From NCBI RefSeq assembly GCF_026107645.2, contig NZ_JAPCHV010000002.1, positions 307,891-371,890 of the forward strand: DNA of 64,000 nucleotides, read 5' to 3'. Origin of the DNA: Flavobacterium sp. MFBS3-15 (GTDB taxonomy: Bacteria > Bacteroidota > Bacteroidia > Flavobacteriales > Flavobacteriaceae). Positions 28,106-36,669 of this stretch are shown in pieces (position 1 is the first letter of the stretch; the number at the start of each line of letters is the position of its first letter). The notes under the pieces are model-generated. The model had not been told where the DNA came from and did no database searches. It saw nothing but the letters and a program-made list of their open reading frames with translations. A program made the position numbers and the translations under genes.

Positions 28106-28666
28106 ATGAAAAAGACAATCATAGCCTTCCTCCTGCTGGGCGCTGCCATTACCGGCTGTTCGCAGCAGCAACAGGCGCGCCAGCCTGTCAACAGGAGTTC
28201 GGGTACCTTCATGAAGGAATCCATTGAGCGCAACAAGAAGCTGGTGGCCAATGAGGAATCGCGCATCGACTCCATCATCAAAAGCAACCCGGCGATAAAA
28301 TACATAGCGTCGGACAAAGGCTTCTGGTACCACTACGAAACCGAGGTGACCACCGACACCATTACGCCCAAGCGAGGCGACGTGGCCTACTTTGACTATG
28401 AGGTAAAGGACATCAGCGGCAACCTGATATACAGCGAGGTAGAACTGCGCCCGCAGGAATATTACGTTGACAAGGAAAACATCATGATGGGGCTGCGCTA
28501 CGGCATCAAGCTGATGAACGAGGGCGAAAAGGTTACGTTCCTGTTCCCGTCGCACATGGGCTACGGCTACCACGGCGACAACAAAAAAATAGGTACCAAT
28601 GAGCCGCTCATTTGTACCGTGACACTCAATGACATTAAACCGGAAAAACAAGCAAAGCAGAATTAA
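28106..28666 (+). CDS. gldI: Gliding motility lipoprotein GldI (FKBP-type isomerase)
   Basis: This 186-residue lipoprotein has the signal [17 protein letters not shown] then Cys18. An FKBP-like domain fills the second half ([54 protein letters not shown]). GldI is a peptidyl-prolyl isomerase needed for gliding and type IX secretion in flavobacteria. It sits between nrnA and another exported isomerase gene (7-base gap), consistent with a role in folding envelope proteins. The GldI assignment rests on size, lipobox and context as well as the domain. Confidence 0.85.
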   Translation: MKKTIIAFLLLGAAITGCSQQQQARQPVNRSSGTFMKESIERNKKLVANEESRIDSIIKSNPAIKYIASDKGFWYHYETEVTTDTITPKRGDVAYFDYEVKDISGNLIYSEVELRPQEYYVDKENIMMGLRYGIKLMNEGEKVTFLFPSHMGYGYHGDNKKIGTNEPLICTVTLNDIKPEKQAKQN

Positions 28667-28673
28667 ATTAATA

Positions 28674-29807
28674 ATGAAACCAATGACAAGTCTTTTTTTA
28701 AGTTTAGTTGCAATCGTCTTTTCATGCAACAGCAAGCCCGATGCCGAACCGGCAGGACCACTGACAGACGGGCTTTATGCGGAGATAACTACCAATAAAG
28801 GCGTTATCGTACTGCAACTGGAATACCAGAAAACGCCACTAACAGTGGCCAACTTCGTGAGCCTGGCAGAGGGCAAAAACGAAATGGTAGCGGCCGAGTT
28901 TAAAGGCAGGGCATTTTACGACGGGCTTAAATGGCACCGTGTCATCAACCCGTTCATGATCCAGGGGGGCGACCCTAAAGGCGATGGATCGGGTGGCCCG
29001 GGCTACAAGTTTGCCGACGAGATCGTACCGGAGCTGAAGCACGACAAAGCCGGTATCCTATCCATGGCGAATGCCGGAAAAGGCACTAACGGCAGCCAGT
29101 TCTTCATTACCCACAACGCCACCCCGCACCTTGACGGCAAGCACACCGTATTTGGCCATGTAGTTCAGGGCATGGATGTGGTAAATGCCATTGTTCAGGG
29201 CGACAGCATGGATAAAGTAAAGATCATCCGCGTAGGCGCCGATGCCAAGAAATTTGACGCGCCAAAAGTATTCAAGACGTATTACGAAAAGCTGGCCGCC
29301 GAGCAAAAAGCAAAAGCCGATGCCCTTGCCGCCGACCAAAAGAAATTTGCCGAAGGGTTTGAAAAAGCCAAAGCAGCCAAGAAAGCCTACTTTGAAAAAG
29401 AAAAGGCAACGGCGACAAAAACGGCTTCCGGGCTGCAATACAAAACACTGACTAAAGGCAAGGCTGCCAAGCCTGCCGACGGTGCCATGGTGCGCATTGC
29501 CTACTCAGGATTTTTGGAAGACGGCAGCCTGTTCGACTCAAGCGATGCCCTTACCGCCAAGACTTTCATGAAGTACATCCCGCAGAAAGACGAGTACGGC
29601 GCTTATGTTCCGTTCCCTTTTAAGATAGGTACCAAAGGCGGCATGATACCGGGCTTCCTGGAAGGCCTTAACCTTATGGTTCCCGGCGATAAGATGATAT
29701 TGTTCATCCCTGCACACCTTGGTTATGGTGAAATGGGCGAACCGCGCGCCGGCATTGCCCCGAACACCAACCTTATCTTTGAGGTGGAGATGCTTCCGGC
29801 GCAGTAA
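28674..29807 (+). CDS. Exported cyclophilin-FKBP fusion isomerase
   Basis: This 377-residue lipoprotein has a signal [17 protein letters not shown] then Cys18. It contains a cyclophilin domain (about 33-190: FHRVI-like [41 protein letters not shown]), an Ala/Lys-rich coiled linker and an FKBP domain (about 250-377: [28 protein letters not shown]). It should speed proline isomerisation in the periplasm. It is co-transcribed with gldI. A second, cytoplasmic fusion of the same layout lies at 48994-49926. The ATG at 28674 is chosen for the lipobox. Confidence 0.9.
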   Translation: MKPMTSLFLSLVAIVFSCNSKPDAEPAGPLTDGLYAEITTNKGVIVLQLEYQKTPLTVANFVSLAEGKNEMVAAEFKGRAFYDGLKWHRVINPFMIQGGDPKGDGSGGPGYKFADEIVPELKHDKAGILSMANAGKGTNGSQFFITHNATPHLDGKHTVFGHVVQGMDVVNAIVQGDSMDKVKIIRVGADAKKFDAPKVFKTYYEKLAAEQKAKADALAADQKKFAEGFEKAKAAKKAYFEKEKATATKTASGLQYKTLTKGKAAKPADGAMVRIAYSGFLEDGSLFDSSDALTAKTFMKYIPQKDEYGAYVPFPFKIGTKGGMIPGFLEGLNLMVPGDKMILFIPAHLGYGEMGEPRAGIAPNTNLIFEVEMLPAQ

Positions 29808-29824
29808 GCAGCTGGTTATATAAT

Positions 29825-29857
29825 AAAAAAAGGGCATCGTATGATGTCCTTTTTTTA
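29825..29857. terminator. Bidirectional terminator
   Basis: AAAAAAAGGGCAT (29825-29837) pairs with ATGTCCTTTTTTT (about 29843-29857, one G-T). It lies between convergent genes and has A and T runs on the two sides. Confidence 0.8.
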
Positions 29858-29883
29858 TGCGCTAAAGCAATAGCATTATGAGT

Positions 29884-30321
29884 TTAGCCCTTAAATTTCC
29901 AGTCAAATTCATCCTTGGCATTGATGATGGCACCCAGCTCCACGCGAACCACTTCGCCAAATTCTACCTGAAAAATGACCCAGTTGGCTTCGTTAAAGTA
30001 ATTGTCTACCGTGTCGAAGCTTTCCTTCTCGAACGACTTAATCCCCTGCCCTTCCAGCTTAGGCTTTAAATCATCCCATTTTTCGTTAATAATCTTTCCT
30101 GTAGAAAGTTCAGCATCTTTATTTGAAGTAATGATATATCCTAACCTGAACTCTTCGTCCTGGTAAAAAGTAAGGCGTAGCTTCTTATCATCATACAGGT
30201 AAATGACGTTTTTATCCTCGTCCTTATACTTCCGGCTGGGTTCGCCGTAAAGTTTTTTTACATCGCCTTCCTTCATCCCGAAAAGCAATTCGCCCACACC
30301 GTTTTTAAGGTTTACCTTCAT
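29884..30321 (-). CDS. Hypothetical soluble protein
   Basis: This 145-residue protein has no signal or membrane segment. It starts MKVNLKNGVGELLFGMKEGD, with a GMKExDVKKLYGEPSRKY stretch resembling small SmpA/DUF-type folds that begin with a short helix after a GMTxxEVxxxLGxP-like motif, but I do not assign it. It is rich in Lys, Asp and Glu. It stands alone, converging on the isomerase operon across a shared terminator. Confidence 0.65.
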   Translation of the reverse strand: MKVNLKNGVGELLFGMKEGDVKKLYGEPSRKYKDEDKNVIYLYDDKKLRLTFYQDEEFRLGYIITSNKDAELSTGKIINEKWDDLKPKLEGQGIKSFEKESFDTVDNYFNEANWVIFQVEFGEVVRVELGAIINAKDEFDWKFKG

Positions 30322-30363
30322 TTGCTGTCGTTTAACTATTCTTTATTTTATTACGGTAGAAGA

Positions 30364-30399
30364 AAGATTGCCGCGCTCCGTAAATACGCTCGCAATGAC
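30364..30399. repeat. GTCATTGCGAG-type palindromic repeat, copy A
   Basis: AAGATTGC ... GCAATGAC with GCGCTCCG inside, in the gap downstream of purM. The reverse complement begins GTCATTGCGAGCG and matches the element at 40664-40700 over most of its length. Confidence 0.65.
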
Positions 30400-30427
30400 G
30401 GCCTGTTAGGGTTAATGAGTGTAAATC

Positions 30428-31606
30428 CTAATACTCAAAAGTCCCGTATTCGCTCATTATTGTCAGCTTTTTAGAACCGGATGGCTCCACCCTGCCCACA
30501 ACCTGCGCGTCTACGCCAAATGATTGGGAAATGGCAATAATGTCTGCCGCAATGCTTTCAGGAACGTAAAGTTCCATCCTGTGCCCGCAGTTGAACACCT
30601 GGTACATCTCTTTCCAGTCGGTACCGCTTTGTTCCTGTATCAGCCTGAACAATGGCGGGACCGGGAACAGGTTGTCTTTTATTAAATGAACGTTATCTAC
30701 AAAATGCAGCACCTTGGTTTGGGCACCGCCGCTGCAATGCACCATCCCGTGGATATCGGCAGGCGTATATTTATCTAAGATTTTTTTAATGATGGGTGCA
30801 TACGTCCGCGTAGGCGAAAGCACCAACTGCCCTGCGTCTATCGGGCTGCCTTCTACGGCATCGGTCAGCTTTACCTTGCCGGAATAGACAAGCTCTGCCG
30901 GTACTGCCGCATCAAAGCTTTCCGGATATTTTTGCGCCAGGTAGTTATCGAATACATCATGGCGCGCCGAGGTAAGCCCGTTGCTGCCCATGCCGCCATT
31001 ATAGCCTTTTTCGTAGGATGCCTGCCCGAACGAAGCCAGGCCAACGATCACATCGCCGGGTTGAATATTGGCATTATCTATCACATCGCTGCGCTTCATG
31101 CGTGCCGTAACGGTGGAATCGACAATGATGGTACGCACCAGGTCGCCCACATCGGCCGTCTCCCCGCCTGTGGAATGGATGGTCACGCCAAAGCCTTTCA
31201 GCTCTTCAATAAGCTCTTCGGTACCATTGATGATGGCTGAGATGACCTCACCCGGTACTAAATTTTTGTTCCTGCCGATGGTTGACGACAGCATGATATT
31301 ATCTGCCGCACCCACGCAAAGGAGGTCATCGATGTTCATGATAAGGGCATCCTGCGCAATGCCTTTCCATACCGAGATATCGCCGGTCTCCTTCCAGTAC
31401 ATATAGGCAAGGGATGATTTGGTGCCTGCACCGTCGGCATGCATGATCAGGCAGTAGTCGTTATCGCCGGTAAGGTAGTCAGGGACGATTTTGCAGAAAG
31501 CTTTCGGGAAAAGGCCTTTATCGATATTCTTTATGGCGTTGTGCACGTCTTCCTTTGAAGCCGAAACACCGCGCTGGCTGTAGCGTTTGCTGGTATCAGA
31601 ACTCAT
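30428..31606 (-). CDS. purM: Phosphoribosylformylglycinamidine cyclo-ligase (AIR synthase)
   Basis: This 392-residue protein is the ATP-dependent enzyme that closes the imidazole ring in purine synthesis. Motifs are YLTGDNDYCLIMHADGAGTK, IAQDALIMNIDDLLCVGA, GGETADVGDLV and DVIVGLASFGQASYEKGYNGGMGSNGLT. It is longer than the roughly 345-residue E. coli enzyme, as is usual in Bacteroidetes. A TATCTTTG box (31633-31640) is followed by the leader CGCAACAACAACACAATAAC before the ATG, the CAACA type seen in other nucleotide genes. No riboswitch was seen. Confidence 0.93.
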   Translation of the reverse strand: MSSDTSKRYSQRGVSASKEDVHNAIKNIDKGLFPKAFCKIVPDYLTGDNDYCLIMHADGAGTKSSLAYMYWKETGDISVWKGIAQDALIMNIDDLLCVGAADNIMLSSTIGRNKNLVPGEVISAIINGTEELIEELKGFGVTIHSTGGETADVGDLVRTIIVDSTVTARMKRSDVIDNANIQPGDVIVGLASFGQASYEKGYNGGMGSNGLTSARHDVFDNYLAQKYPESFDAAVPAELVYSGKVKLTDAVEGSPIDAGQLVLSPTRTYAPIIKKILDKYTPADIHGMVHCSGGAQTKVLHFVDNVHLIKDNLFPVPPLFRLIQEQSGTDWKEMYQVFNCGHRMELYVPESIAADIIAISQSFGVDAQVVGRVEPSGSKKLTIMSEYGTFEY

Positions 31607-31640
31607 GTAATGGTTATTGTGTTGTTGTTGCGCAAAGATA
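31607..31640 (-). promoter_or_regulatory. purM promoter and CAACA leader
   Basis: TATCTTTG (-7 box, 31633-31640, minus strand) followed by CGCAACAACAACACAATAAC and the ATG at 31606; leader of about 26 bases or less. Confidence 0.65.
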
Positions 31641-31676
31641 AGGGAATTATTAATTTTTTATCTTTTAAAAATGGTT

Positions 31677-31800
31677 TTGCCAAGAATTACACCAATTTCA
31701 CCAATTCATTAAAACACACAGGCATAGAGCTTATCCTGATTTGTGAAGCTTCACCTTTGCTTTAAACATTACACAATTGATTTTGGTAATTCGTGGCAAA
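31677..31800. repeat. Degenerate inverted word repeat
   Basis: GCCAAGAATTACACCAATTT at the left and GGTAATTCGTGGCAAA at the right form an imperfect inverted repeat of the same word family as 11382-11439. The middle is unique sequence. Confidence 0.5.
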
Positions 31801-31801
31801 T

Positions 31802-31837
31802 GAAAAAAAATGCCCCGCGCTATACAACGCAGGGCAT
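31802..31837 (-). terminator. Terminator of the GH81 gene
   Basis: Minus strand: ATGCCCTGCG, loop TTGTATAG, CGCGGGGCAT (one mismatch), then TTTTTTTT. It lies about 30 bases after the stop codon. Confidence 0.8.
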
Positions 31838-31868
31838 AAAAAAATAAAATTGCTATGAAAATAAAATA

Positions 31869-34800
31869 CTATTCTATGATAAGGCGTGATACATTGTTGC
31901 CAATTTTCACAAGGTAAACTCCGCCGGCAAGCCCACTGATGTCTACACTGTTTTCACCTTCGATGATGCGCTGCTCCATCAGCAATGCGCCGGTTATGCT
32001 GTATAGTGCCATTGGGTAGTCGGCATTGCTGCGGATGTTCACCGTGCCGCGGGCAGGGTTAGGGTAAACCGCGATGCCTGTTTGAGCAAAGCCGTCAGTG
32101 CCTGATGTCGGCAGCCTGAACTCGAGCCAGTTCATGTTAAACCCGGCTGCATTCAGCTTTATGGTCTGTACGCCCGCAGGAAGCGTTACCGTTGTGGTTA
32201 TCGTTTCCCAGTTCTGCCAGCCTCCGGTGTTCGGAACGGCTATTGTACCAACCTCCGCATCTTCAGACAAAATTACTATGTTGCCGCCTGCAGCGCTCGC
32301 CACCCTGAAGTCTACTTCATAAAGCGTTGCTGTAGGAGATTCTATGTAATATTCCAGCCAGTCGCCGCCGTCTATCCAGCCAACGTTCTCGCCGCCGCCT
32401 TCATCTCCGGTGGCCTCCATGGCAATGCCAAACATATCGGTAAAGTCTTCTGCCTGTATCAATGCAGGTATAGGCACCGGTACTAGTTCGGGCTGTTCAG
32501 GCTCTTCTTCGGAAACTTCGCCGCAAACGTCGATTTCCCAGATGGAATAACCGTAAATGGTATTGCGTTCTGTACCATCCACACGGATGTAACGGTAGTC
32601 GTTGTCGATATTCTCAATTACGTCGGTACGCTCGCCGGCAGCCATGTCGGTAAGTATGGCAATATCTGTCCACGCAAGGCCGTCCGATGAGCCCCTTAAC
32701 GTATAATCTTTAGCGTTGGCCGTTTCCCAGTCAATGGTCACTTTATCCACGTGGGTTATCACGCCAAGGTCGAGGGTAATGCTTTGCGGGTCGGCAGCAG
32801 CGCTTTCCCAGCGTGTACCGTCGTTATTGTCAATGGCCTGCTCGGCTGTGCCCGTCGTAGCGGTTGCCGATACCACCTCAAGGTCGGTACACGGCGGTGG
32901 TGTTCCCGACGAGCCGCACACCTGGAATTCGAATATGGAGTAGCCGTAAACAAGGTTCCTCGCTGTGCCGTGCATTTGAAGGTAGCGGTAATCGGCATCA
33001 ATATCGTCGATAACATCCGTACGGTTGCCTTCTGCCATATCGGTATAGGCGCCAATCTCCACCCAGTTCTCACCGTCTTCAGAGCCGCTAAGGGTATAAT
33101 CTTTTGCATTCGCAGCCTCCCAGTGGATGGTTACCGTATTTACGGTAGATACCGTGCCCAGGTCTACAGTGAAGGTCTGCGGGTCGGCAAAGGCGCTTTC
33201 CCAGCGTGAGCCCATGTTGCCATCTATACCCAGCGCAGCATTGCCCGAAGTGGCTGTAGCCGAAGCCGCGGCCAGCGTATAGCAGTCCTGTGGCGCCTGG
33301 CCTGTAGTAGGCAGTTCAGGATAGGTCATTAGTGTGTAGCCCGGCACTACAAACGTACCCACTACATTTCCTGTAGGACCGTAAATGGTACAGGTTTTTG
33401 CGGCTGCGGTAGGGTTGTAAGCCACCGCATGACTAAAGGCTCCGTTCTGCTCGAACACACTGCTCGAAGGGAAATCGGTGTGGTAGTCAAAGGAGAAGTC
33501 ACCAAGGTTCTGGTTGGCATGGGCATAATAATAAGTCATTCCGGCCACATCATAATCCATGATATAGTTCGGGCTGTTAGTTGCCATTTCCATGTTATCG
33601 TCAAGGAAATCGGTAACATACTGCGGATCGAAAAGCAGCCTGAAGCCCAGCGCTACATGCGCCCAGTCGTCGCCAAACTGGTATTCGCTGGTGAATCCTT
33701 CTACAGCCTGGGTTTCGGTCATCATGTCTTCATACTCGCCCTCGGCCCATTCAGTGTCCATGGCCAGGTACTTGAAGCCCGGATTAACGGGAAGGTACTG
33801 TATGCCATGGATGTGCAGCGGGCTTGCGCTGAAATACGTGCCATAAGCAAATCCCTGGTTAGACAATATGCCTACCATGTTGTGCGCATAAGCCGGAGGC
33901 AGGTTGCGCACCTTCCAGTCGAACCAGTACTCCAGGGTAGCGTGCGCCTCACTGATGTAGCCAAAAGCAGCCGCATTGCGTATTTCGTCGTCGTCAAGCA
34001 GGTCGCCCAAAAGGAAAAGACCCGTCCATGACTGCATCGCTTCGGAAGTCGACTCCTGGTTGTTGCCTGTCGCCGAGCTCATGCCCCCGGCATAGCTATG
34101 CCCTATCCATGGGTCGAAAGTGCGCAGGTACGGCAGGAAATCGTCGTTTTTGTCCCAGTTGGCATATTGCCGGGCCACCAGCTTTATCATGTCGCCATAC
34201 TGCGTAAGGAATTGCGGGTCTACCATCGAGTACATGGCGCAAGCCTGTATCAGGTAGCCGTAATGGAAATGGTTGTCTACAAATTCCGATGAGCCGTAGG
34301 ACTCGTTAAAGCCTACTATGGCGCCCCAACGGTCGTAGCGTGCAAAATATTTTTCAGGCTCCCCCGGGCTATAGGTCAGCCAGTTCACCAGCGCATTCCT
34401 GGTTTTGGTCTTTAACGCATCGTATGACTGGTGGTTCACTTCTTTGGCCATCAGCGTGTATTTCGCAAAGTTTACAAGGTCCTTGCCACCCCAGTACGTA
34501 TCGCCGCCATAGCCTTCCCTTGATGCATATTGCGAAATAAGGGTAAACATCTTGTCGGCATCATACGGGTTGGCATCGGTACCGTTGCTGTACGGAGAGT
34601 TATACGATGGCAGCACGCCGGTAAACTTGTAGCTGAACGAATGTGAGTTGCCTATTGCCGTTTTCAGCGTACCGCGCGGGGTAACGTAATTGTTGGCGGT
34701 AAAAGGAACACTGTGGGTGGTGTTCTCGTATAAATGCGGCAGGAAGCCCTGAATGGTGTTCCCTGCAGGGAGGCCCTTCAGGTTTTGGGTGGTAACATTC

Positions 34801-36002
34801 CATTCGGTATCTACCATGCCCAGTGCGGCATCATAATCATAGTCTACTTCGGTATTGATGACCTTATTAAAGGCATATGTATCATATTCTGCCAGGTGCG
34901 AAGGCGATGGCAAAGCCGAAATTACAAAGTAACTGTTGGCACCATTGCAGTTCAAAACCAGCTTTTCTTCTGCATCCGGGTTGCTCGCCCAGCGTGTGGC
35001 AAGGTTACCATCATTAAGGTTTGCGCCGATGAAGCCGCCCTGCACCGATGTCACTTCAACCGGCTTGCCCTGCGACAGCAATGTGGCGCCGTTATATACC
35101 TGCATTTCAAAAAGTGAGAAATCCCAGACAGTGCCCCTTTCCAAAAGGTTTAGCTTTACATAACGCCCCGATGTGGAAAGTGCGATGTCGTCAAGCCCGC
35201 CATTGCCGTTACTTTCCGGGAAAACGGTGGTGAAGTTTACATTGTCATTCGACACCTGTACCGTATAGCCTTTGGCGTAAGCGGCCTCCCAATGCAGTTT
35301 CAGGTTGGTTATGGGTTGTGCCGAACCGAGGTCGATCTTCACGAACTGCTGGCCTTCCATGTTTACAGTGATGTTAGGAGCCATGTGAACGCCAAAATAA
35401 CGGCCGCTGCTCTGTATAACGAACGATCCCGTTGCAGGCAGCGTGAGCGGTGCACCGGTTCCGGTAAGATAGGTCGCGCCGGTATCGTAAGAGAACTCAG
35501 GGTTGATGCCCTGCGTCTCGATCCAGGTAAACGGTACGCCGTGCGCCATGGTGATGTCGATGTTCTTAGCACCCGTAGCATCGGGGATGCCCATTACCAC
35601 GCCCCAGTCGCTCCAGTCCTTAGCAATGGCCTTAACAGGCGCATAACCTGTGGCTTTTATCCTGATGGCGCCACCGTATTCGATGTTGCTGCCATCCGGC
35701 ACGAAGCTGTTGGGAAAAAATACGCGTGCACCGTACTCTTCGGCATCTACCATTAACGGATAGGCCCACAACAGGCCGCTGTACTGTTCGGCAATGATGC
35801 TCGTCCACCAGTCATTGGTAGGAATCGGCCGGGTTTCGCCATCCGACACATAAATAGGGCGGTCGTTGACAAAATAGCCAACATTTTCCGAAGCCGGCGG
35901 GAAGGACGCATAGCTGCCGGACCCTACCTGTACAGGTGTCTGTGAATATGCCCCCCACATTCCGGCAGCCAAAAAGGCCGCACATAGATAAAGGTGTTTC
36001 AT
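31869..36002 (-). CDS. Secreted GH81 endo-beta-1,3-glucanase with CBM domains and T9SS tail
   Basis: This 1377-residue protein has a signal peptide (1-21). GH81 signatures include PTNDWWTSII (61-70), DNHFHYGYLI (576-585) and NNQESTSEAM (647-656), whose Glu pair spaced by four fits the GH81 catalytic pair. Inside the N-terminal GH81 part, residues about 219-345 form a discoidin (F5/8 C, CBM32-like) domain with its halves in reverse order. Two ordinary discoidin domains follow (about 905-1030, 1038-1161), then a CBM6-like domain (about 1180-1297) and a type IX secretion sorting domain (about 1308-1377, VYPNPARGTVNI to the end). It should hydrolyse laminarin-type glucan outside the cell. No SusC/SusD genes are adjacent. 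Confidence 0.92.
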   Translation of the reverse strand: MKHLYLCAAFLAAGMWGAYSQTPVQVGSGSYASFPPASENVGYFVNDRPIYVSDGETRPIPTNDWWTSIIAEQYSGLLWAYPLMVDAEEYGARVFFPNSFVPDGSNIEYGGAIRIKATGYAPVKAIAKDWSDWGVVMGIPDATGAKNIDITMAHGVPFTWIETQGINPEFSYDTGATYLTGTGAPLTLPATGSFVIQSSGRYFGVHMAPNITVNMEGQQFVKIDLGSAQPITNLKLHWEAAYAKGYTVQVSNDNVNFTTVFPESNGNGGLDDIALSTSGRYVKLNLLERGTVWDFSLFEMQVYNGATLLSQGKPVEVTSVQGGFIGANLNDGNLATRWASNPDAEEKLVLNCNGANSYFVISALPSPSHLAEYDTYAFNKVINTEVDYDYDAALGMVDTEWNVTTQNLKGLPAGNTIQGFLPHLYENTTHSVPFTANNYVTPRGTLKTAIGNSHSFSYKFTGVLPSYNSPYSNGTDANPYDADKMFTLISQYASREGYGGDTYWGGKDLVNFAKYTLMAKEVNHQSYDALKTKTRNALVNWLTYSPGEPEKYFARYDRWGAIVGFNESYGSSEFVDNHFHYGYLIQACAMYSMVDPQFLTQYGDMIKLVARQYANWDKNDDFLPYLRTFDPWIGHSYAGGMSSATGNNQESTSEAMQSWTGLFLLGDLLDDDEIRNAAAFGYISEAHATLEYWFDWKVRNLPPAYAHNMVGILSNQGFAYGTYFSASPLHIHGIQYLPVNPGFKYLAMDTEWAEGEYEDMMTETQAVEGFTSEYQFGDDWAHVALGFRLLFDPQYVTDFLDDNMEMATNSPNYIMDYDVAGMTYYYAHANQNLGDFSFDYHTDFPSSSVFEQNGAFSHAVAYNPTAAAKTCTIYGPTGNVVGTFVVPGYTLMTYPELPTTGQAPQDCYTLAAASATATSGNAALGIDGNMGSRWESAFADPQTFTVDLGTVSTVNTVTIHWEAANAKDYTLSGSEDGENWVEIGAYTDMAEGNRTDVIDDIDADYRYLQMHGTARNLVYGYSIFEFQVCGSSGTPPPCTDLEVVSATATTGTAEQAIDNNDGTRWESAAADPQSITLDLGVITHVDKVTIDWETANAKDYTLRGSSDGLAWTDIAILTDMAAGERTDVIENIDNDYRYIRVDGTERNTIYGYSIWEIDVCGEVSEEEPEQPELVPVPIPALIQAEDFTDMFGIAMEATGDEGGGENVGWIDGGDWLEYYIESPTATLYEVDFRVASAAGGNIVILSEDAEVGTIAVPNTGGWQNWETITTTVTLPAGVQTIKLNAAGFNMNWLEFRLPTSGTDGFAQTGIAVYPNPARGTVNIRSNADYPMALYSITGALLMEQRIIEGENSVDISGLAGGVYLVKIGNNVSRLIIE

Positions 36003-36402
36003 ATTATAAGAATTAGATGTTTGGTTATACAGTTGTAAATTTTAATCCCAATTATTTTTACTATTCACTTAATTTTAGATTTAATTTTGAGGAATAGTGA
36101 ATTACAAAAATATCAAGCCTGATTTACATAGCTGCTACGGGTGTAGTCATGTATAGGCTGTGCGGATAAAAAAATTTCGAAAACGTTAACGGCAACCGAA
36201 TGTTGATGCTTTGTTGAGGCAAAATTGTGGTGGAAGGTAAAATTGTAGCCCTAAAGAAGTATGTATGTAAAAACTATACAAAAATGCCAAAACATTATAT
36301 ATCAACAAATTAACATTTTTACGTGATTTTAAGGCGATTAGTTTTTGGATTCCCCATAAACGCCTATTTTCACAAAAATTACAAGTTTCAAATTAATTGC
36401 AT
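36003..36402. other. Long intergenic region upstream of GH81
   Basis: About 400 A/T-rich bases. It holds the word TTAACATTTTTACGTG at 36310-36325 (also at 7056-7071) followed by a near -7 box TAGTTTTTG (36339-36347). No clear GH81 promoter was recognised and no RNA gene was seen. Confidence 0.5.
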
Positions 36403-36516
36403 ATGCGCAGCTATTCGGAAATCGCCGTCAAAGATATAACAAAAGACATTTGGCACCTCAAAGAGGAGGTTATCTTTTACCTGAGCCATTTCGACGGCTT
36501 TACCGGCCGGGATTAA
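36403..36516 (+). CDS. Possible 37-residue small protein
   Basis: ATG 36403 opens a frame MRSYSEIAVKDITKDIWHLK that continues to a TAA at 36516 (ending HFDGFTGRD). It is charged and soluble-looking. It lies 78 bases after a sequence word shared with the promoter region at 7056. There is no homologue I recognise and codon evidence is slim. It may be a remnant or non-coding. Confidence 0.25.
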   Translation: MRSYSEIAVKDITKDIWHLKEEVIFYLSHFDGFTGRD

Positions 36517-36633
36517 CATTGTATTACAGGAAGCTGAGGACGCGTACAATCCACCTTCTAGTCATAGCCGGCAAAATCCATACGCTACTTCAATTCGTAA
36601 CAAATGTCCTTTTTTATATTCCCCCTAAAACCC

Positions 36634-36669
36634 TATATTTGCGGTTCATTCCATTACAACACAACAACA
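36634..36669 (+). promoter_or_regulatory. purB promoter and CAACA leader
   Basis: TATATTTG (36634-36641) fits the -7 consensus; the 28-base leader ends TTACAACACAACAACA directly before the ATG at 36670. Confidence 0.7.

Noticed and set aside
28079..28735. 218-codon frame opposite gldI
   Set aside because: Shadow frame; gldI on the plus strand has signal peptide, FKBP motifs and operon context.
35292..35756. 154-codon frame opposite the GH81 gene
   Set aside because: It lies fully inside the GH81 coding sequence on the other strand and has no recognisable domain; GC-rich codon positions create such frames.
31869..36002. Polysaccharide utilisation locus around GH81
   Set aside because: No SusC/SusD pair, sensor or second glycoside hydrolase is adjacent; the gene stands alone with its own terminator.
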